A DNA stretch of 24,238 nt from Treponema sp. UBA1233 (GTDB taxonomy: Bacteria; Spirochaetota; Spirochaetia; Treponematales; Treponemataceae), in NCBI GenBank assembly GCA_002309305.1, contig DBWR01000052.1:25659-49896 (forward strand), written 5' to 3'. The position numbers were made by a program, and so were the translations under genes. The notes below the pieces were generated by a model. It was not told where the DNA came from, searched no databases, and saw nothing but the letters and a program-made list of their open reading frames with translations. Below, in pieces: positions 15,385 through 23,145 of this stretch. Each line of letters begins with the position of its first letter. Positions within the stretch are counted from its first letter, which is position 1.

Positions 15385-16617
15385 ATGAAATTAGAACCAA
15401 TCATTACAAGCCTTCTGGAAACCGACCTTTACAAATTTTCAATGGGTCAGGCAATTTATCATCAATATCCTTCATACAAAACCAACTGGACTTTTAAATG
15501 CAGGAACGAAGACGTATTCTTTACACCGGAAATGGTGGAGGAAATAAGCGAGCAGATTCATAACTACTGCCGCCTTAGGTTCACTCAGGAGGAACTTGAT
15601 TACCTTAAGGAAATTGAATGGCTGCATGAAGATTACATCGCCCACCTGCAGATCTGGAAGCCGCGTTTTGAAGACATCGTGATTTCGGAAAACTCCGAGT
15701 GCGGCCTTTCTCTTGAGGCAACCGGAACATGGCTCAACACAAGCATGTACGAGATTCCGATTCTTGCCATTGTAAATGAAGTCTACTTCAGGATGGCATA
15801 CAAATATGATGATTTGATTGAACAGTACAAACGCAAGCTGGAAGAAAAAAAGAACTGGCTCATCAGCGGAAAATACAATCTGGGGTCATTCTCTGAATTC
15901 GGTCTGCGCCGTCGTCTTAGTGCGGAAGCTCAGGAACTTGCAATAAAGGAATTGTGCGGAAACAACGGAAAATACAAGGAATCAAAATGTGTTGGAACAA
16001 GCAACGTTTATCTTGCAATGAAGTACAAGGTAAAGCCTGTAGGAACCATGGCACATGAATTCGTGATGTGCGTTGGCCAGGGTGATCCAATGTACAATCC
16101 TGCATATTCAAACAAGCTTGCAATGGAAGCGTGGACAAAGGAATACGGTGTCTTTAACGGAACATATTTGACCGACACGATTGGAGATGAAACCGCTCAC
16201 CTGGACATGGGATATACATATTCAATTTGTTTCTCCGGCGTGCGTCATGATTCAGGAGATCCGTTTGAATGGGGTGATGCATGGGTGGATCACTTCAATA
16301 AATTTTATACCAAATATCAGGATGAACGCGTTAATCCAAAAACCAAGACACTTCTTTTTAGCGACAGCCTGAATTTTGAACGTGCCGCAAAACTCTACGA
16401 ATATTTCAAGGACAAGGCTAAGGTTGCCTTTGGAATCGGAACATACATTGCAAACGACACCGACGTGCCTTCGCTCAACATCGTCATGAAGGTAACTGAA
16501 TGCAACAACATGCCTGTGGCAAAACTGTCAAATGCCAGCGGAAAGACAATGTGCAAGGACAGCGAATATGTTGAATACCTTAAGAAGACAATTGAATGGA
16601 GACTGAACCACCAATGA
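15385..16617 (+). CDS. pncB: Nicotinate phosphoribosyltransferase
   Basis: A 410-aa cytoplasmic enzyme joining nicotinate and PRPP to nicotinate mononucleotide, the first step of Preiss-Handler NAD salvage. The N-terminus LLETDLYKFSMGQAIYHQYP is diagnostic. His224 in GTMAHEFVM matches the phosphorylated histidine, and RHDSGDPFEW and LLFSDSLNF are further family blocks. The frame opens at ATG 15355, but ATG 15385 has GGAG 5 nt upstream and begins the conserved sequence. The stop overlaps the nadE start by 4 bp. Confidence 0.95.
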   Translation: MKLEPIITSLLETDLYKFSMGQAIYHQYPSYKTNWTFKCRNEDVFFTPEMVEEISEQIHNYCRLRFTQEELDYLKEIEWLHEDYIAHLQIWKPRFEDIVISENSECGLSLEATGTWLNTSMYEIPILAIVNEVYFRMAYKYDDLIEQYKRKLEEKKNWLISGKYNLGSFSEFGLRRRLSAEAQELAIKELCGNNGKYKESKCVGTSNVYLAMKYKVKPVGTMAHEFVMCVGQGDPMYNPAYSNKLAMEAWTKEYGVFNGTYLTDTIGDETAHLDMGYTYSICFSGVRHDSGDPFEWGDAWVDHFNKFYTKYQDERVNPKTKTLLFSDSLNFERAAKLYEYFKDKAKVAFGIGTYIANDTDVPSLNIVMKVTECNNMPVAKLSNASGKTMCKDSEYVEYLKKTIEWRLNHQ

Positions 16618-17354
16618 GCCTGAAGGAAGATGCGGTAAAATTTGTAAAGGATTATTTTGAAAAGAACGGAAACTCCGAAACAAAAGCCATAATCGGAATT
16701 TCGGGAGGCAAGGATTCAAGTACGGTTGCGGCCCTGTGCTGTGAGGCTTTGGGACGTGACAGGGTTTTTGGCGTGCTCATGCCCAACGGTGTTCAAAGTG
16801 ATATCGACTATTCAAGGAAACTATGCGATTTTCTGGGAATAAAAAACATCACGGTGAACATTCAGGACGGTTACAATGGCCTTTCCGAGACGATAAGGAG
16901 TGCTGTTGGTGTGGATGAATTGAGCGACCAGTTCAAGACGAATACACCGAGCCGTCTGCGCATGACCACATTGTACGGTGTGGCGGCCCTGATTGGAAAC
17001 GCACGAATCTCATGCAACGGAAATTTGAGCGAGCGTCTGGCAGGATTCTTTACGCTGTGGGGTGACGGTGCCGGTGATTTTGCACCGCTTGCATATCTTT
17101 ACGTGAGCGAAGTCATTCAGCTTGGAACAGAGCTTGGGCTTCCCGATGAACTTGTGCATAAGGCTCCCAGTGACGGAATGTGCGGCATGACAGATGAGGA
17201 CAAACTCGGCTTTACCTACGATGAACTTCAGAAAGTTGCAGAAGGCAAAGAGTCGGAAGTGGTTCCCGCTCAAGTTGAAAAAATTCGTGCAAAAATCAAT
17301 TCTGTAAGCTGGAAAAAAGAATTGCTCAATATTCCCAGCTTTAAATACAGATAG
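16614..17354 (+). CDS. nadE: NH3-dependent NAD+ synthetase
   Basis: A 246-aa ATP-dependent synthetase that amidates nicotinate adenine dinucleotide to NAD. The PP-loop SGGKDSS begins at Ser30 (GISGGKDSSTVAALC), and the NAD-synthetase blocks GNLSERLAGFFT and GDFAPLAYLY follow, with KAPSDGMCGMTDEDKLGFTY near the end. There is no nitrilase-like glutaminase domain, so free ammonia is the expected donor. The start ATG at 16614 overlaps the pncB stop as ATGA; an in-frame ATG at 16596 lies inside pncB and is less likely. With PncB it covers the first and last salvage steps; NadD must be elsewhere. Confidence 0.93.
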   Translation: MSLKEDAVKFVKDYFEKNGNSETKAIIGISGGKDSSTVAALCCEALGRDRVFGVLMPNGVQSDIDYSRKLCDFLGIKNITVNIQDGYNGLSETIRSAVGVDELSDQFKTNTPSRLRMTTLYGVAALIGNARISCNGNLSERLAGFFTLWGDGAGDFAPLAYLYVSEVIQLGTELGLPDELVHKAPSDGMCGMTDEDKLGFTYDELQKVAEGKESEVVPAQVEKIRAKINSVSWKKELLNIPSFKYR

Positions 17355-17380
17355 AGTTCCTGCCTGATCAGGGTCATGTG

Positions 17381-18367
17381 CTAGATTGTTGCGGCAATTA
17401 CGGCCTTGATTGTGTGCATGCGGTTTTCGGCTTCATCAAAAACAACAGACTGTTCGCTTTCAAAAACCTCGTTGGTAACTTCCATTTCGTTGATTCCGAA
17501 TTTACGGCTTATCTCTTTTCCAATCGTTGTGTTCAAGTCGTGGAAGGAGGGAAGGTCGTGCATGAAGATTGCGGTCGTCTTTGCTTTTGCCATGACTTCC
17601 TTTGTTACCTGATACGGCATCAAATCCTTTATGCGTTCTGCCCAGACTTCATCAGGTTCTCCCATGCTTACCCACACGTCGGTGTAGAGGATGTCAGCAT
17701 CCTTTGTTGCCTTGTCGATGTCTTCTTCCAGAGTCACGGATCCACCGCTTGCGTTCATCCATGGCTTGCATTCTTCTATCAATTGTGCGGACGGGAAATA
17801 TTTTTTGTTGGTGCAGAGGACAAGATTCAGGCCCAGCTTTGAACAAACTATGCACAGGGAGTTTCCGATGTTGTATCGTGCATCACCATAGTACACCAGC
17901 TTGAGGCCCTTGAGTTTTCCAAAGTGCTCGCGGATAGTCAGCATGTCGGCAAGCATTTGTGTCGGATGATATTCGTTTGTAAGACCGTTCCACACAGGCA
18001 CGTCTGATAATCTGGCAAGTTCATCTACAATAGACTGCTCGTAACCTCTGTATTCAATTCCGTCAAACATGCGGGCAAGAACTCTTGCTGTATCTGCAAT
18101 GCTTTCCTTTTTGCCAATCTGTGAACCTTCGGCAAGATATGTCGTCATGATTCCAAGGTCATGGGCGGCAACTTCAAATGAGCAGCGTGTACGAGTTGAA
18201 GTTTTTTCAAAAATCAGTGCAATGTTTTTTCCACGGAAAGTATCAACAGGGATGCCTTCTTTCTTTTTTTTCTTGTAATCGGCCGCCAAGTCCAAAAGAC
18301 CTATGATCTCTTCCGGAGTAAAATCCTTGAGTGTTAAAAAATCTCTTCCATGTAAATCCAAACTCAT
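17381..18367 (-). CDS. argF: Ornithine carbamoyltransferase with altered HCLP motif
   Basis: A 328-aa transcarbamylase making citrulline from ornithine and carbamoyl phosphate. The carbamoyl-phosphate loop STRTR is at 57-61, HPTQ at 134-137, and an SMG loop (VWVSMGEPDEV) shows ornithine specificity. At 270-273 the sequence is His-Asp-Leu-Pro, where nearly all family members have HCLP; the codon is an unambiguous GAC. The frame extends to ATG 18376, but ATG 18367 begins the usual MSLDLHGRDFLTL and has AGGATGG upstream. It could be arginine-biosynthetic (argF) or from an arginine deiminase pathway (arcB); no other arg or arc gene is in view. It converges with nadE. Confidence 0.88.
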   Translation of the reverse strand: MSLDLHGRDFLTLKDFTPEEIIGLLDLAADYKKKKKEGIPVDTFRGKNIALIFEKTSTRTRCSFEVAAHDLGIMTTYLAEGSQIGKKESIADTARVLARMFDGIEYRGYEQSIVDELARLSDVPVWNGLTNEYHPTQMLADMLTIREHFGKLKGLKLVYYGDARYNIGNSLCIVCSKLGLNLVLCTNKKYFPSAQLIEECKPWMNASGGSVTLEEDIDKATKDADILYTDVWVSMGEPDEVWAERIKDLMPYQVTKEVMAKAKTTAIFMHDLPSFHDLNTTIGKEISRKFGINEMEVTNEVFESEQSVVFDEAENRMHTIKAVIAATI

Positions 18368-18397
18368 AAGAACCATCCTAATATAATAGAAAGTATC

Positions 18398-18403
18398 ATT
18401 ATA
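18398..18403 (-). promoter_or_regulatory. argF -10 box
   Basis: A perfect TATAAT on the minus strand lies 30 nt upstream of the chosen argF start. I see no good TTGACA-like box at the proper distance. It suggests argF can be transcribed separately from the trmO and GNAT genes upstream. Confidence 0.4.
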
Positions 18404-18435
18404 ACAAATATCGGATGTTTTTGCTATAGTTAGAA

Positions 18436-18891
18436 TTAGAAATAATGCTCCATCAGGCGGTCAACCCACTCAGGAACGCTCGCATCCTTTTTGTCGTACA
18501 CAGGATAGTAAGGCTTAATGTCCAAAACCGCAGTCCCGTTGATTGCATCAAGCCCCTTTACCACAAGAGACTTTTCTGAGACTGAAAGGATTTTAACAGA
18601 AATTATTCCTATTTTGTTCGGACGGTCCTTTCCCCTCTGTGAAAAAATTCCTACCAGTGGCATGTCATCCCTGTTCTGAGGATGCCTTTGCAAATGCTTT
18701 TCCTTTTCGTAAACAGCCTTGTCCAAATAGAAAATGATTGTCGCGTGTGAAAAATCCTCAAGCCCAGCCAAACCTGAATAAAACTCCTCCTGCAATTCAA
18801 TCACAGAAGCATCATCTCCCCAGGAAACATCCTTTTTATTCTCCACATCATTTTTCACATATCCGATTGGACGCATCACAATTTTTTCCAT
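18436..18891 (-). CDS. trmO: TrmO/TsaA-family tRNA (N6-threonylcarbamoyladenosine37-N6)-methyltransferase-like protein
   Basis: A 151-aa UPF0066/TsaA-family protein. It opens with MRPIGYVKND, carries FSQRGKDRPNKIGI (the family's RxxxRPN-type SAM-site block), and then LDAINGTAVLDIKPYYPVYD, the family hallmark. Characterised TrmO methylates t6A37 of tRNA-Thr. This version has only the N-terminal catalytic beta-barrel and lacks the extra C-terminal domain of the E. coli protein (about 235 aa). GGAGG is 9 nt before the ATG. It is downstream of the GNAT gene by 46 bp, so they may be co-transcribed. Confidence 0.85.
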   Translation of the reverse strand: MEKIVMRPIGYVKNDVENKKDVSWGDDASVIELQEEFYSGLAGLEDFSHATIIFYLDKAVYEKEKHLQRHPQNRDDMPLVGIFSQRGKDRPNKIGIISVKILSVSEKSLVVKGLDAINGTAVLDIKPYYPVYDKKDASVPEWVDRLMEHYF

Positions 18892-18937
18892 AATTCAATT
18901 CCTCCTTTTTGTCTGGGTAAAATCCGGCAGATTATCG

Positions 18938-19357
18938 CTAGGCTTCAATCCACTGGCACATGCCGCAACCGTGGGATTCATCGGGACGAGTAATAAAACC
19001 GAATTTTTTATAGAACTCTTCCTTCCCCTGTGCCGCCATTAGGCTCACCATCACGTGCCAACCGGGTTTGAGCATGCCCCTGATGTATTCCATCGCATGA
19101 TTCATGAGCGCGCGTCCAAGCCCCTGTCCCTGATATTCCGGCCTTACAATTACATCAGCAATATAGACGACATAACCGTGATCCCACAGAACACGTAACA
19201 GCGCAATGGGTTTCCCGTCTTTTCTATAGCAGCATGTATGGGTCGTACCAGCCAATCCTCCTTCTGCCTGTTCCAGCGGAAACTGTGGCCACCCAACAAG
19301 TTCCCTAAGTTCCATATACTCTTGCGCTGTTATTTTGTCCGTTATTTCGTATTCCAT
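18938..19357 (-). CDS. GNAT family N-acetyltransferase
   Basis: A 139-aa single GNAT domain. The acetyl-CoA pyrophosphate loop is clear in VRPEYQGQGLGRALMNHAM, preceded by the YIADVIV strand and followed by a Lys-rich helix and the FYKKFGF segment of motif B. The end HGCGMCQW is typical of a widespread small GNAT subfamily of unknown substrate. AGGAGG lies 12 nt upstream of the ATG, inside an apparent coding fragment whose stop overlaps this start. Substrate cannot be predicted. Confidence 0.9.
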   Translation of the reverse strand: MEYEITDKITAQEYMELRELVGWPQFPLEQAEGGLAGTTHTCCYRKDGKPIALLRVLWDHGYVVYIADVIVRPEYQGQGLGRALMNHAMEYIRGMLKPGWHVMVSLMAAQGKEEFYKKFGFITRPDESHGCGMCQWIEA

Positions 19358-19476
19358 GATATTGCTTTGCCTCCTATAAAAGTTTCCCCTTTTCCGTCCT
19401 CCATGTCAAGAACCAAATCCCACGAGGTCCGGGTGTGGTCGTAAACTATTGAAAAAAAGATGGAATGTGATATCAT
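19342..19476 (-). pseudogene. Possible C-terminal remnant of a truncated gene upstream of the GNAT gene
   Basis: On the minus strand a 44-codon frame runs from ATG at 19476 to TAA at 19344-19342, overlapping the GNAT start by 16 bp. Its last ~33 residues, including TRTSWDLVLDMEDG and ETFIGGKAISW, look like genuine protein sequence rather than random translation, and the GC-richer composition matches the GNAT gene. The first part (MISHSIFFS) is low-complexity and lies at the 23-bp repeat at 19466-19488. I cannot name the family. The likely history is loss of the N-terminal part when the neighbouring accessory module arrived. Confidence 0.4.
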
Positions 19477-19488
19477 AAGGGTGTAGGT
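19466..19488 (+). repeat. Direct repeat copy 1 (with promoter-like -10)
   Basis: A 23-bp sequence with core TATCATAAGGGTGT, matching 20462-20484 at 21 of 23 positions. With TTGAAA at 19449-19454 and 16-bp spacing, TATCAT (19471-19476) with a TGTG upstream also forms a plausible extended -10 promoter for the DUF3791 gene 35 bp downstream. Confidence 0.65.
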
Positions 19489-19523
19489 GCGGGTAAGAAT
19501 TCCCAGGGAATAAATGGTGAGAT

Positions 19524-19724
19524 ATGTCTGAACTTTCTTTTAAAGTATATTGCATTGAAAATTATGCAGAATACAAGAACAAATCATCCTCTGCAGTATT
19601 TGAACAGTTTTCAAAGACAAAACTATTGAATCATTTAAAAACAGATTATGAAGATCTGCATGGCATGGGAAAAGAATTCCTCATGGACTATTTTGACCAG
19701 TGGCTCGGGGAGAAAAAAATATGA
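19524..19724 (+). CDS. DUF3791-family small protein
   Basis: A 66-aa acidic, helical protein with the DUF3791 pattern: a YCIENYAEYKN helix, an FEQFSKTKLLNHLK segment, then DYEDLHGMGKEFLMDYFDQWL. The family is widespread in gut bacteria next to DUF3990 genes and has no known biochemical role. A modest GGTGA ribosome site precedes the ATG. Its stop overlaps the next gene's start in an ATGA. Position before a toxin-like gene suggests an antitoxin or chaperone role, which is inference. Confidence 0.8.
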   Translation: MSELSFKVYCIENYAEYKNKSSSAVFEQFSKTKLLNHLKTDYEDLHGMGKEFLMDYFDQWLGEKKI

Positions 19725-20239
19725 TTGTTTACCATGGTTCCTATGTCCAAATAGAAAAGCCGAAAATCTTAATACAAGAAAAAGGCCGTGATTTTGGATT
19801 TGGGTTTTATACAACAACAATTAAACAACAAGCCGAAAGATGGGCAATTAGAACCGCAAGGCTTCTTTCTCGCAATTCAGGCAAAGATGAAAATGCCATT
19901 GTAAACGTATATGAATTTGATGAGACTTTTGAAAAAGAGCTCAATATAAAATCTTTCCCAAACGCAGATTTAGAGTGGCTGGAACTTGTTATCAAATGTC
20001 GTTCGGATTTGAATTTCAAGCACGGTTATGACATAGTTTCTGGTAAAATCGCAAATGATAATGTTGGTGAAACAGTACAATATGTGCTTGCTGGAATCAT
20101 GAGAAAAGAAGATGCCGTTGAAAGATTAAAATTTGAAAAAATCAATGACCAAATTTGCTTTTGTACTGAGAAAGCATTGAATGCGATTTCGTTTAAGGAA
20201 AGCTATATTGTGGAAACTGTAAATTGGAGGGATATCTAA
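19721..20239 (+). CDS. DUF3990 ADP-ribosyltransferase-like protein (putative toxin)
   Basis: A 172-aa DUF3990 protein. The N-terminal strand VYHGS (His5), the GFGFYTT block (Tyr30) with a following QAERWA helix, and the late block NDQICFCTE (Gln144, Glu150) fit the His-Tyr-Glu layout of the ADP-ribosyltransferase clan, in which DUF3990 is placed. A central HGYDIVSGKIANDN is the family's conserved core. It would use NAD to modify an unknown target. The frame opens further upstream, but the ATG at 19721 overlaps the DUF3791 stop (ATGA) and begins the conserved strand. The stop overlaps the next ATG by one base. The toxin role is predicted from family and context, not shown. Confidence 0.8.
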   Translation: MIVYHGSYVQIEKPKILIQEKGRDFGFGFYTTTIKQQAERWAIRTARLLSRNSGKDENAIVNVYEFDETFEKELNIKSFPNADLEWLELVIKCRSDLNFKHGYDIVSGKIANDNVGETVQYVLAGIMRKEDAVERLKFEKINDQICFCTEKALNAISFKESYIVETVNWRDI

Positions 20240-20439
20240 TGGCAGATACCCATCACCTTGTAAAAACTATTTTGATTCCACAAGTTGCAGAGCTTCTTAT
20301 GAAAAACAAAGGCTTATCGGAAGATGAGGCTTTACGTGCGATTTATGAATCTCCGATTGCCCCTCTACTGGAAGATGACTCAATGGGACTCTATGGTCAG
20401 AGCGCTTGGTATGTTTACAGTCTAATTGAGAATGATTAG
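20239..20439 (+). CDS. Small protein of the DUF3791/DUF3990 module
   Basis: A 66-aa protein that starts with ATG at 20239 overlapping the DUF3990 stop (TAATG), with GGAGG 8 nt upstream; an in-frame start at 20224 is less likely. Sequence landmarks are LLMKNKGLSEDEALRAIYES, LLEDDSMGLYG and WYVYSLIEND. This 'EALR-IY-S...GLY--S-WYVY' pattern recurs in small proteins found beside DUF3990 genes and resembles part of the DUF3791 group, but I am unsure of the family name. One-base overlap implies translational coupling, so it is probably a third component, possibly the neutralising partner. Confidence 0.65.
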   Translation: MADTHHLVKTILIPQVAELLMKNKGLSEDEALRAIYESPIAPLLEDDSMGLYGQSAWYVYSLIEND

Positions 20440-20444
20440 GATTC

Positions 20445-20484
20445 TTGATTTATTTGTAAATTGTGGTATCATAAGGGTGTTGGT
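20445..20484 (+). repeat. Direct repeat copy 2 and promoter-like sequence
   Basis: The second 23-bp copy is at 20462-20484. TTGATT (20445-20450) and TATCAT (20467-20472) at 16-bp spacing mirror the arrangement at copy 1, so both copies look like promoters with the same -10 and initial transcribed region. It lies just after the module's last stop codon and 128 bp before the methyltransferase gene. The rest of the gap (20485-20611) shows only a 6-bp repeat AATAGT/ACTATT. Confidence 0.6.
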
Positions 20485-20611
20485 TGTTCAGCAGATTGTT
20501 TATTGTGGATAAATAGTGTGTGCTGGAGATGATAAACTATTAGGTAAATGCACGTAGTGGAGAGGTTTTAAAGTAATAGTCTAAAAATCGAAAATATAGT
20601 ATATTATAAGT

Positions 20612-22084
20612 ATGATTACCATCGCAGAAAGACTTGAAAAAGAGCGAAAATCTCATGCTGTAGAAACTTCCGTTTCTCATAAGGAATCTTTTGGACAATA
20701 TTTTACTCCTTATCCTATAGCAAAATTCATGTCATCTTTATTTCCTGAAACGGACAGAAAAATAAAACTTCTTGATCCAGGAGCCGGAATAGGAACTCTT
20801 TCATGTTCATTCATGGAAAGAATTATTAAAGAAAAATGGAATACGCCTGCTATTCATATTTCTGCTTATGATATTGATAAAGATGTGTATAACACATTAA
20901 GTGAAAATCTAGCATCGTCAAGTTCAGCTTTTAAAAAGTCAGATTATGAAATCTTTTCAGAAGATTTCTTGGAAAAAACATCATTTGAATATACATTAAA
21001 AATACATGAAACATATACTCATGTAATAATGAACCCTCCATATAAAAAAATTCTGACAAACTCAAAAGAGAGGCAATCTGCTCGTGCATTTGGACTTGAA
21101 ACTGTAAATCTTTATTCGGCATTTATGGGGGCTGCGATTTCGCTTACAGAAGATAACGGTTATATCGTAGCGATAGTTCCGAGAAGTTTTTGTAATGGAG
21201 TTTACTATAAGCCATTCCGCGAATTTATTTTGAATAATTGTGCTATCAAACATATTCATCTTTTTGAATCACGCGACAAAGCATTTAAAGATGAAGCAGT
21301 TTTGCAGGAAAATATAATAATAATGCTTCAAAAGAATGCAAAACAAGAAAATGTAAAGATTTCGTATTGCAATGATGATTCTTTTATAGGACTTTCTGAG
21401 TTTGATGTTCCGTTTAATCAAATTCTACACGAAAATGACCGCGAAAAATATTTTTATATTCCAACAAAACAGCAGATTGGAAATGAAAACCTTACAATAT
21501 ATTCAAATCTCAAAGATTTAGGGGTAAAGGTTTCTACTGGTCCGATTGTTGATTTTAGGATGAAAGAGTTATTGCTTAAAGATTACAAAGAAAAATCAGT
21601 TCCGCTCATTTATTCTGTTCATTTGAAAAACAATCGACTTTTATGGCCGCAAGAATCAAAAAAGCCAAATGCGATTTTAGAATCTGATGAAGTTGCTAAA
21701 CAACTTTTCCCAAAAGGTTTTTATGTTCTTGTAAAACGCTTTTCTACAAAAGAAGAAACAAAAAGAGTTGTTGCTTCTATTATAACACCTGATGATTTCT
21801 TAAATGAAGGTATTGCTTTTGAAAACCATTTGAATGTATTTCATGTGAACAAAAAATCTCTTTCAGAAGATATTGCCTATGGTTTAGTATGTTGGCTAAA
21901 TTCAACATACATCGATGAAAAATTTCGTCTTTTTAGTGGACATACACAAGTCAATGCTACAGATTTACGCAATCTTCCTTATCCTAGTATTGAAGATTTG
22001 GAAAATTTAGGCAGACTATTGAAAACTGAAAAAGAATGGAATCAAATGATTTTTGACAACTTTTCAAAGGTTATAACAAGATGA
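20612..22084 (+). CDS. Type II N6-adenine DNA methyltransferase (PstI/BsuBI family)
   Basis: A 490-aa SAM-dependent adenine methyltransferase. FGQYFTPYPIAKFM (about 28-40) is the 'GQFFTP' block before motif I, motif I is LLDPGAGIGTL (53-63), and the catalytic motif IV is NPPY (141-144). The C-terminal part (about 300-480), ending with HTQVNATDLRNLPYPS, is the target-recognition-like region of this gamma-class group. Its partner is a BsuBI/PstI-type nuclease, so methylation of adenine in CTGCAG is likely by family. No Shine-Dalgarno site precedes the ATG; TATAGT or TATTAT boxes lie within 17 nt, so the transcript may be leaderless. The region is notably AT-rich. Confidence 0.88.
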   Translation: MITIAERLEKERKSHAVETSVSHKESFGQYFTPYPIAKFMSSLFPETDRKIKLLDPGAGIGTLSCSFMERIIKEKWNTPAIHISAYDIDKDVYNTLSENLASSSSAFKKSDYEIFSEDFLEKTSFEYTLKIHETYTHVIMNPPYKKILTNSKERQSARAFGLETVNLYSAFMGAAISLTEDNGYIVAIVPRSFCNGVYYKPFREFILNNCAIKHIHLFESRDKAFKDEAVLQENIIIMLQKNAKQENVKISYCNDDSFIGLSEFDVPFNQILHENDREKYFYIPTKQQIGNENLTIYSNLKDLGVKVSTGPIVDFRMKELLLKDYKEKSVPLIYSVHLKNNRLLWPQESKKPNAILESDEVAKQLFPKGFYVLVKRFSTKEETKRVVASIITPDDFLNEGIAFENHLNVFHVNKKSLSEDIAYGLVCWLNSTYIDEKFRLFSGHTQVNATDLRNLPYPSIEDLENLGRLLKTEKEWNQMIFDNFSKVITR

Positions 22085-23040
22085 CAATTGAAGAACAGAT
22101 AAAACAGAAGCTTGAAGAAGCAATCGATATTCTCAAAAAATTCGGAATGCCATCAGCTCAACAAAATGAAAGAACATCATATTGTCTACTTTCATTGTTG
22201 AATGTTACACCAGAAAAAGAATGGAAAAATGCAGAAAACCCACTCGTCGGAATTACCCCGATGATGACTTTTGCAAAAGAATACTACAATAAGGAATATG
22301 CTCCAAATACACGAGAAACATTCCGAAGATTCAGTACACATCAGATGGTACAAGCAGGAATAGTGCTTTATAATCCTGACAAGCCAGATAGGGCCGTAAA
22401 TAGTCCAAATGCAGTTTATCAGATTTCTCCGAGAGCGTTGGAAGTTATAAAAGCTTACAAAACACCAGCTTTTGATTCTCTGCTTGCTGATTTCATAAAA
22501 AATCAGTCTACTCTTTCCGCTCAATATGCACATGAGCGAGAAATGAATATGGTATCTGTAAAAATCAAAAAAAATCATAGTATACAAATTTCTCCAGGAA
22601 AACACAGCGAATTAATACGCGATATTATAGAGCAAATGGCTCCTAGATTCTTGCCAAATAGTACATTGATTTATGTCGGTGATACAGGTGAAAAATGGGG
22701 TTATTATGACCAAGAACTTGCAGGAAATCTTTTATTCGATGTTCAGCAACATGGTAAAATGCCTGATGTAATTCTTTATGTTGAGGATAAAAAGTGGCTT
22801 GTTCTTGTAGAATCTGTAACATCACATGGACCAGTTGACAGTAAAAGATATATTGAGCTAGAAGAATTATTTGGAAACATAACCGCTGACAAAGTTTATA
22901 TTTCTGCATTCCCCGATAAAAAAACTTTTACTCATTATGCACAGGAAATTGCATGGGAGACGGAAGCATGGATAGCTGACAATCCTACTCATATGATTCA
23001 TTATAATGGGGATAAGTTTATTGGTCCACATAAGAAATAG
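22081..23040 (+). CDS. Type II restriction endonuclease (BsuBI/PstI family)
   Basis: A 319-aa nuclease whose C-terminal half matches the BsuBI_PstI_RE family: FLPNSTLIYVGDTGEKW, then MPDV (Pro228, Asp229) and LVLVESVTSHGPVD (Glu244), then the YIELEELF helix. The Asp and Glu correspond to a PD-(D/E)xK-type site with a variant last position. The N-terminal 150 residues would hold the winged-helix-like specificity portion (FRRFSTHQMVQAG). Family members cut CTGCA^G. The start overlaps the methyltransferase stop as ATGA, placing nuclease after methylase. No controller (C) protein gene is present. Confidence 0.9.
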   Translation: MTIEEQIKQKLEEAIDILKKFGMPSAQQNERTSYCLLSLLNVTPEKEWKNAENPLVGITPMMTFAKEYYNKEYAPNTRETFRRFSTHQMVQAGIVLYNPDKPDRAVNSPNAVYQISPRALEVIKAYKTPAFDSLLADFIKNQSTLSAQYAHEREMNMVSVKIKKNHSIQISPGKHSELIRDIIEQMAPRFLPNSTLIYVGDTGEKWGYYDQELAGNLLFDVQQHGKMPDVILYVEDKKWLVLVESVTSHGPVDSKRYIELEELFGNITADKVYISAFPDKKTFTHYAQEIAWETEAWIADNPTHMIHYNGDKFIGPHKK

Positions 23041-23145
23041 AAAATAACAAAACTTCAAAGCGGGGTTTACGGACAAGGCGAAAGACCATTCAAGCTATCA
23101 TTGTTAAGACAATGCATTGAGCCATGTATATGAAGGAGCCGGAAA

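Noticed and set aside
17378..17842. A 154-codon plus-strand frame opposite argF
   Set aside because: It is antisense to well-conserved ornithine carbamoyltransferase blocks, and its translation is Cys/Phe/His-rich without any family signature.
4800..19596. Avoidance of the predicted recognition site CTGCAG
   Set aside because: At least five sites are present (4800, 10836, 14884, 15646, 19591), close to the number expected by chance, so no depletion is evident.
23041..23145. A HigB-like toxin tail or terminator before the antitoxin-like ORF
   Set aside because: A short frame reading GFTDKAKDH is interrupted by stops and too short to assign. The hairpin CATTGT/ACAATG (23099-23114) has no T-run.
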